Source: Bacillota bacterium (lineage in GTDB: Bacteria; Bacillota; Clostridia; Peptostreptococcales; Anaerovoracaceae). From it: 9,330 nt of DNA. The notes below the pieces were generated by a model that saw only the letters and a list, made by a program, of their open reading frames with translations, ran no database searches and was not told the DNA's origin. A program made the position numbers and the translations under genes. Shown here one piece after another: positions 5,922 through 9,330 of the stretch. Each line of letters starts with the position of its first letter. The stretch's first letter is position 1. The stretch is taken from contig JAFOGM010000139.1 in NCBI GenBank assembly GCA_017386805.1, positions 1-9,330 of the forward strand, in the 5' to 3' direction.

Positions 5922-5953
5922 CCCCGTGAGGAAAACCTCGCGGGGCTTTTTTT
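5922..5953. terminator. Bidirectional terminator between aminotransferase and MFS genes
   Basis: CCCCGTGAGG (5922-5931) and CCTCGCGGGG (5936-5945) form a 10-bp stem with one T-G pair and an AAAA loop. Seven T follow on the plus strand (5947-5953). On the minus strand the tail is also T-rich. It serves both convergent genes, and its plus-strand tail overlaps the MFS stop codon (5952-5954). Confidence 0.92.
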
Positions 5954-7136
5954 ATTCTTCTGTTTTGATTGCCGGCGGTGCATCCGGTACGAAGAAGGAT
6001 GCCACGCAAGCCAGTGCAGCCAGGACTACTAAGATCCACATCACGGTGGGGAGACCTGCTGTATCGGCAACCTTCCCCAGCATGGGAGAAACCACGCCGC
6101 CGAAGGAGTTTGCCAGACCCATGGTGATTCCGGAAGCCAGTCCCAGATGGTTGGGTACGAACTTCTGTCCGAGCGCCACAGAGGGGCTGAAAGCGAAGTT
6201 CAGGAACATCGCACAAGGAACCAGCAGCAGATAGGAAATCATCAAATTTCTGGACATGGTGAAGCATGCCAGACAGGGAATCACCAGCACCAAGCCCAGA
6301 CGGATGGTCTTGTTGAAGCCGATACGGTCAGCTAAGTTGCCGCCGATCAGGGTAGCCAAAGCACCAGACAGAGCCAGAATGGTAGTTACAGATCCGGACT
6401 TCGCTTCGCTCTGCATCAGGATGTTCATCCATACCATGGGGAAGAAGGTGGTCATACCGTTCTGAATGGTGGAACGCAGGAATACCACTGCGGTCAACCG
6501 GCCAAAGGAATTCCAGTCGTCTTTCTGACCTGCAGCAATGGCTGCCTTCGTGGCTCTGTTTCCTTCTGCCGCGAATTCTGCCAGACGGCCGTGCTGGGAC
6601 ACCATGAACGCTGACATGGCCACGGTGGGAACAGCCAGGATAATGGCACCCTTCAGATTTCCACCCATCATGGTGATCCCGAAGACTGCTAACATGGGGC
6701 CGATGGCTCCACCCATATTACCGCCCACGGAGAACAGACTGATGCCCTTCCCCTTCTTTTCACCGGCAACGTAATTGGCCATACGGCCGCCGTCGGGATG
6801 GAAGAGCGCCGCACCGATCCCGGTCAACGCAACTGCAATGAACATGGCAGTATAACTATCCAGGAAGCCCAGCATGGAGATCCCGCAGCCCGCCATGAAG
6901 ATACCCAGAGACATCAGCCAGGGACGGGACGTCTTATCCGCCATGCTTCCGCAGATGGGCTGGATGGCCGAACCGATTCCGCTGAGGGCGAAGGTCAGAC
7001 CAGCAGCCTGAGTATATGTAATTCCTTTCTGTACCATCAGGAAAGGCAGGATCGCCGGTAACGCACCGCCGCCTAAGTCTGCGCATAAATGGCCTATCAT
7101 CATCACATAACTGTAGGCCTGCTTTTTCAATTTCAT
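5952..7136 (-). CDS. MFS transporter, Fsr (fosmidomycin resistance)-like
   Basis: This 394-aa protein has about twelve membrane segments in two halves joined by a polar loop (about residues 181-200). Family signs are the opening GHLCADLGGGALPAILPFL (15-33), the loop SMADKTSRPW (64-73), GIGAALFHPDGGRMA (106-120), SVGGNMGGAIGPML (136-149), and a second-half loop GGNLADRIGFNK (255-266). The FHP...GGN pattern is that of the Fsr-type subfamily. Known members confer fosmidomycin resistance, but most have unknown natural substrates, so export of drugs or metabolites is open. GAGGT (7144-7148) lies seven bases before the ATG. The gene has its own promoter and a strong leader hairpin. It is convergent with the second aminotransferase, so any link to 2-oxo acids is only inference. 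Confidence 0.88.
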   Translation of the reverse strand: MKLKKQAYSYVMMIGHLCADLGGGALPAILPFLMVQKGITYTQAAGLTFALSGIGSAIQPICGSMADKTSRPWLMSLGIFMAGCGISMLGFLDSYTAMFIAVALTGIGAALFHPDGGRMANYVAGEKKGKGISLFSVGGNMGGAIGPMLAVFGITMMGGNLKGAIILAVPTVAMSAFMVSQHGRLAEFAAEGNRATKAAIAAGQKDDWNSFGRLTAVVFLRSTIQNGMTTFFPMVWMNILMQSEAKSGSVTTILALSGALATLIGGNLADRIGFNKTIRLGLVLVIPCLACFTMSRNLMISYLLLVPCAMFLNFAFSPSVALGQKFVPNHLGLASGITMGLANSFGGVVSPMLGKVADTAGLPTVMWILVVLAALACVASFFVPDAPPAIKTEE

Positions 7137-7190
7137 GTTTTGTACCTCGTTTGTTACTACTCTGTTTGTTGTTATTCTTTTCGCATGAAT

Positions 7191-7216
7191 GCAGGCCGCC
7201 CAATCAGGCGGCCCGC
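7191..7216 (-). other. Strong GC-rich hairpin in the MFS mRNA leader
   Basis: On the minus strand GCGGGCCGCC and GGCGGCCTGC pair over 10 bp (one G-U) around a TGATTG loop, starting about 12 bases after the predicted transcript start. No T-run follows, so it is not a terminator. It probably stabilises the mRNA 5' end or binds a regulator. Confidence 0.6.
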
Positions 7217-7234
7217 AGTATAGCTCTGCATTTA

Positions 7235-7263
7235 ATTTTATTCCAAACGGCGACTAAGTTCAA
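7235..7263 (-). promoter_or_regulatory. Promoter of the MFS transporter gene
   Basis: On the minus strand TTGAAC (7258-7263), a 17-base spacer and TAAAAT (7235-7240) form a good sigma-A promoter. Transcription should start near 7228, giving a leader of about 90 bases. The spacer contains TTTGG, as do both aminotransferase promoters. Confidence 0.55.
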
Positions 7264-7445
7264 CCACCATCAGAAAGAATTGAAAAAAATAATCTCGATT
7301 CGAAACGCCTCTTTCTTTCATGTAATTACGCAATGATATTGCTTTTTTCAAATTCCATCCCGATTTATTTACTTAAATCCTTCGTTATCGACGATTGACG
7401 TATACTCTTCTTAAAAAAGCTTTTCACTCGATTGTACTTATTTCG

Positions 7446-7658
7446 CTACTTCTTTGCAAAGAACGACGCGCCAAAAAGCCCGACCATAACGAAAGCATAG
7501 ATCTTATAACAAAATCGCCACTGTTCTGCGCCGAATCGCCAATTACCGATATACAACGTTCGACCCAATCCCGGGTTGGATAAGGCACATAACACGAAAA
7601 TTACTGCGATAACAAACATCACTAAACTAATCAGACGCATTCTCTTCCTATTTCTCAT
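7446..7658 (-). CDS. Small two-helix membrane protein, unknown function (70 aa)
   Basis: The family is not recognised. After a basic start (MRNRKRMR) come a hydrophobic helix (about residues 8-27), a central aromatic loop (NPGLGRTLYIGNWRFGAEQW, residues 29-48) and a second helix (about 50-67) ending in FFAKK. I chose the ATG at 7658 because AAAGGAG sits eight bases upstream; a TTG at 7664 would be only three bases from GGAG. It is the last gene of a tight minus-strand operon, 24 bases after the 91-aa membrane protein. The aromatic, Gly-rich loop looks conserved rather than random, but that is only an impression. No clear terminator follows. Confidence 0.7.
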   Translation of the reverse strand: MRNRKRMRLISLVMFVIAVIFVLCALSNPGLGRTLYIGNWRFGAEQWRFCYKIYAFVMVGLFGASFFAKK

Positions 7659-7682
7659 CCCCAATTCTCCTTTCGAGCAAAA

Positions 7683-7958
7683 CTACTTTTTGATCCAGTG
7701 TTTCACGATATGGATCGCCCATCCCAGAACTATGCCGATTCCCCAAATACCGATGGCCATTGCCACAATGACGGCGCCAAGTTCATGCCATCCATGGCTC
7801 CATGAGTATATCCCGTAGTATTCCCCTACACAGTACAGCTCGCCCAGCAGGATCAGTCCCAGCGGGATCCATCTTGCCCAGGGTCCGCGAATCCGAAAGG
7901 CCAGAAGCTGCACGATCAACATGAAACATGCTCCCCCGATCAAGATGCTTTCTCCCAT
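7683..7958 (-). CDS. Small membrane protein, unknown function (91 aa)
   Basis: The family is not recognised. It has three hydrophobic segments (about residues 3-20, 31-48 and 60-84), a basic break at FRIRGPWARW (22-31), an aromatic stretch EYYGIYSWSHGWHE (47-60), and a basic end (VKHWIKK). The frame is open to 8093, but the start at 7958 is favoured: GGAGG (7966-7970) lies seven bases upstream, and the upstream extension is just out-of-frame hydrolase sequence. It overlaps the hydrolase 3' end by 19 bases, so the two are probably translationally coupled. The 70-aa membrane protein follows after 24 bases, so the two small proteins may work together. Confidence 0.75.
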   Translation of the reverse strand: MGESILIGGACFMLIVQLLAFRIRGPWARWIPLGLILLGELYCVGEYYGIYSWSHGWHELGAVIVAMAIGIWGIGIVLGWAIHIVKHWIKK

Positions 7959-8665
7959 ACGAACCCCTCCACTTCTCTGCACACCGTCTCCGATGCGCTG
8001 CTGCCCAGTATCTGATGACCGCCCACCGGGACCATCACCAGCCGTCGCGATCCTTCCAGTCTCCGCAAAATTCTCAGTGCCGACACGGGCCATACGATAT
8101 CATCATCCGCTGCTTGGATCACCAGCGTCGGACAATTCACTTTCGCAAGCTGCGGCCCTGTACTCTTCAACAATTTCAAAAATTCCACCAGGGCAACCGC
8201 CGGCTTTCCGCTGGCGTCCCTTCGGTAGCGGCAAACTTCCGCCGCCCCACCGGACAATCCGTGGCGTTTCACCTCTCCCATTACATTGCGCACCATCTGA
8301 GGAACATTCCAGAACCAGACCGGAGCGTTGATGGTCACAAGAGCCACCTCCGAGCCGCAGTCTTCGTTCAGTTCACAGACTGCCTGAATAGCCAGAAGCC
8401 CACCCATGGAAAAGCCGATGACGATGACGCAGTGGTGGCGGCGGCGCAGGTCGGAAAGCCGCCGCCGCACTTCGGAGAGCCAGAGGGAAGCTCTGGCTTC
8501 CTCTTTTTCCAATCCCCGCCGCTGATCAGAATGCCCCGGGAGCAACACCGATACCACTTCGCAGCCCAACCCGCGGAGATGGTCGGCCAGAGGCCGGACC
8601 TCGGAGCGGTTGCCGCCAAAGCCGTGGATCAGAAGGATGGCGGGTTGCTCACTACAGCGGAACAT
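7940..8665 (-). CDS. Alpha/beta hydrolase (carboxylesterase / monoacylglycerol lipase-like)
   Basis: This 241-aa serine hydrolase has the oxyanion-side motif LLIHGFGGN (residues 11-19), the nucleophile elbow GFSMGG with S86, the acid D188 in QAADDDIV, and H217 in VGGHQI, a complete catalytic triad in order. The spacing resembles Est30-type carboxylesterases that act on short acyl esters or monoglycerides. There is no signal peptide, so it acts in the cytosol or at the inner face. The ATG at 8665 is chosen because GAGGAG (8673-8678) lies seven bases upstream; a longer frame to 8737 would run deep into the preceding gene. Even so it overlaps that gene by 14 bases. It is the second visible gene of the operon. 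The substrate is unknown. Confidence 0.87.
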   Translation of the reverse strand: MFRCSEQPAILLIHGFGGNRSEVRPLADHLRGLGCEVVSVLLPGHSDQRRGLEKEEARASLWLSEVRRRLSDLRRRHHCVIVIGFSMGGLLAIQAVCELNEDCGSEVALVTINAPVWFWNVPQMVRNVMGEVKRHGLSGGAAEVCRYRRDASGKPAVALVEFLKLLKSTGPQLAKVNCPTLVIQAADDDIVWPVSALRILRRLEGSRRLVMVPVGGHQILGSSASETVCREVEGFVWEKAS

Positions 8666-9330
8666 ATCCGGTCTCCTCGATGATGCTCTGACCTTGCTCA
8701 CCCAAAACCCAGTCGATGAATTTTCCAAGGTTCTCATTCACTTCTTCCGGTGCAGGTTCACCGATTTTTGGAGCTGTAACTGCATAAAAGGTATTCGACA
8801 CCGGATACCTTCCGTCGGCGATTGTTTCCTCGGTGGGTAAGATGCCGTTTAAGGCCAGAAGGCGGATCTCGTTACTGGTCACCATCTGGGTGGAATAGTA
8901 ACGGAAAGAAAATCCGATAGCATTTTTATAATTCCGGTAATTCGCCACCTGATTGATGATCCCATCCATAGCAGAAATTCGTTCTTCGGTGGTCGGCTCC
9001 ATGATGGGGATATCGCCCATGAGCCTCTGCAGCGCTGTCTGGCTTCCGCTGTTTTCCGCCCTCTGGAAGGCTTTGATTTTCCAGTGCGGTCCACCGACTT
9101 CTTTCCAGTTGGTCAATTCCCCACTGTAAATTTTCTGCACTTCTTCCACGGTCAAACCTTCCACGGGATTCTTACTGTTTACAAAGAACACGAAGGCTTC
9201 ACGTCCAACGGGGGTCAGATGCAGTTCCATCCCCTTTTCTTTCGCCAGTTCCTGCTGCGCTTTGGACGGCCCCGCCACAAAGATCACATCGGTCTTCCCT
9301 TCCAACAAACGTTCATACGCATAGACCGTG
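8652..9330 (-). CDS. PstS-like periplasmic-type substrate-binding protein (5' end outside window)
   Basis: About 225 C-terminal residues are present. The frame runs through the right edge, with the extra residues TVYAYERLL before the LEGKTDVIF segment. Landmarks are a PIGREA-like turn (TPVGREAFVFFVNSKNP), the IYSGELTNWKEVGG motif of PstS-type proteins, FQRAENSGSQTALQRLMG for ligand binding, YRNYKNAIGFSFRYYST, and the C-terminal GQSIIEETGYVPL. These place it in the phosphate-binding-like group (PBP-like domain). Whether it has a lipoprotein signal or membrane anchor lies outside the window. The next genes are a hydrolase and two small membrane proteins, not PstC/PstA/PstB, so phosphate uptake is not assured. 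The operon promoter is also outside. Confidence 0.88.
   Translation of the reverse strand, partial: TVYAYERLLEGKTDVIFVAGPSKAQQELAKEKGMELHLTPVGREAFVFFVNSKNPVEGLTVEEVQKIYSGELTNWKEVGGPHWKIKAFQRAENSGSQTALQRLMGDIPIMEPTTEERISAMDGIINQVANYRNYKNAIGFSFRYYSTQMVTSNEIRLLALNGILPTEETIADGRYPVSNTFYAVTAPKIGEPAPEEVNENLGKFIDWVLGEQGQSIIEETGYVPL

Larger units (their letters stand above)
7137..7445. other. AT-rich intergenic region upstream of the MFS gene
   Basis: This 309-base spacer holds the MFS leader with its GC-rich hairpin (7191-7216) and promoter (7235-7263). Left of the small-protein operon end, no convincing terminator was found; AAAAGCTTTT near 7425-7434 is self-complementary but leaves no loop. A 5-bp dyad GCAAT-GAT-ATTGC (7330-7342) with a T-run on the plus strand has no plus-strand gene to end. 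A minus-strand 27-codon frame (7238-7321) lacks a ribosome site. I see no RNA gene. Confidence 0.6.

Noticed and set aside
5161..6267. 368-codon minus-strand frame across the second aminotransferase and MFS genes
   Set aside because: Same codon-bias effect. It crosses a strong bidirectional terminator and has low-complexity, non-family sequence.
7238..7321. 27-codon minus-strand frame upstream of the MFS gene
   Set aside because: No Shine-Dalgarno site, and its 3' end overlaps the predicted MFS promoter. Nothing supports translation.
7330..7348. Small plus-strand hairpin GCAAT-GAT-ATTGC with T-run, terminator-like
   Set aside because: The stem is only 5 bp and there is no plus-strand gene upstream for it to terminate.
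7425..7434. AAAAGCTTTT as a terminator after the four-gene operon
   Set aside because: It is self-complementary but leaves no loop, so it cannot form a normal terminator hairpin.
7928..8683. Plus-strand 251-codon frame over the hydrolase
   Set aside because: Antisense shadow rich in Pro, His and Arg; the minus-strand hydrolase has a full catalytic triad in its frame.
8666..8737. Longer N-terminus for the hydrolase, starting at 8737
   Set aside because: It would overlap the binding-protein gene by 86 bases and has no clear ribosome site, whereas the ATG at 8665 has GAGGAG seven bases upstream.

Overview
The window looks like chromosomal DNA from a spore-forming anaerobe of the Clostridia (Bacillota). 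The support is strong purine-rich Shine-Dalgarno sites (GAGGAGG, GGAGGTGG) before almost every gene, a SpoIIQ-like M23 peptidase behind a forespore-type promoter, an lrgAB pair, and two aminotransferase genes with the extreme codon bias of abundant catabolic enzymes. The bias (Leu almost always CTG, Lys AAG, Glu GAA, Asn AAC) suggests an amino-acid fermenter, but I cannot name a genus. No mobile element, CRISPR array, tRNA or rRNA is visible.

Layout. 1-95 (-): the first 31 codons of an unidentified gene. 96-335: a divergent promoter region with a structured leader and a possible 10-codon leader ORF overlapping the next start codon. 336-1529 (+): PLP aminotransferase of the gamma-like type, then a strong terminator. 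1634-2563 (+): AEC-family carrier with no visible promoter of its own. 2560-3267 (-): SpoIIQ-like M23 peptidase whose stop overlaps the AEC stop. 3389-4455 (-): lrgA-lrgB, coupled by TAATG. 4456-4638: a second divergent promoter region, with a palindrome over the -10 and an attenuator-like hairpin. 4639-5895 (+): a second aminotransferase, of the AspC/TyrB-like alpha type. It shares a bidirectional terminator with a convergent Fsr-like MFS transporter at 5952-7136 (-). 7137-7445: AT-rich spacer with the MFS promoter. 7446-9330 (-): a tight four-gene operon, read in the order partial PstS-like binding protein, alpha/beta hydrolase, 91-aa membrane protein, 70-aa membrane protein.

How the genes may work together (inference). 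The two aminotransferases would make 2-oxo acids from amino acids. The neighbouring LrgAB (a pyruvate facilitator in some Bacillota), AEC and MFS carriers could move 2-oxo or other organic acids. The sporulation gene appears independent. The right-hand operon is the least explained part: a PstS-like binding protein is followed by an esterase-type hydrolase and two tiny membrane proteins instead of PstC/PstA/PstB.

The best leads are the leader structures of the two aminotransferases, the resemblance between their promoters, and this unusual operon. All homology statements come from recognising motifs by eye. No search was run.
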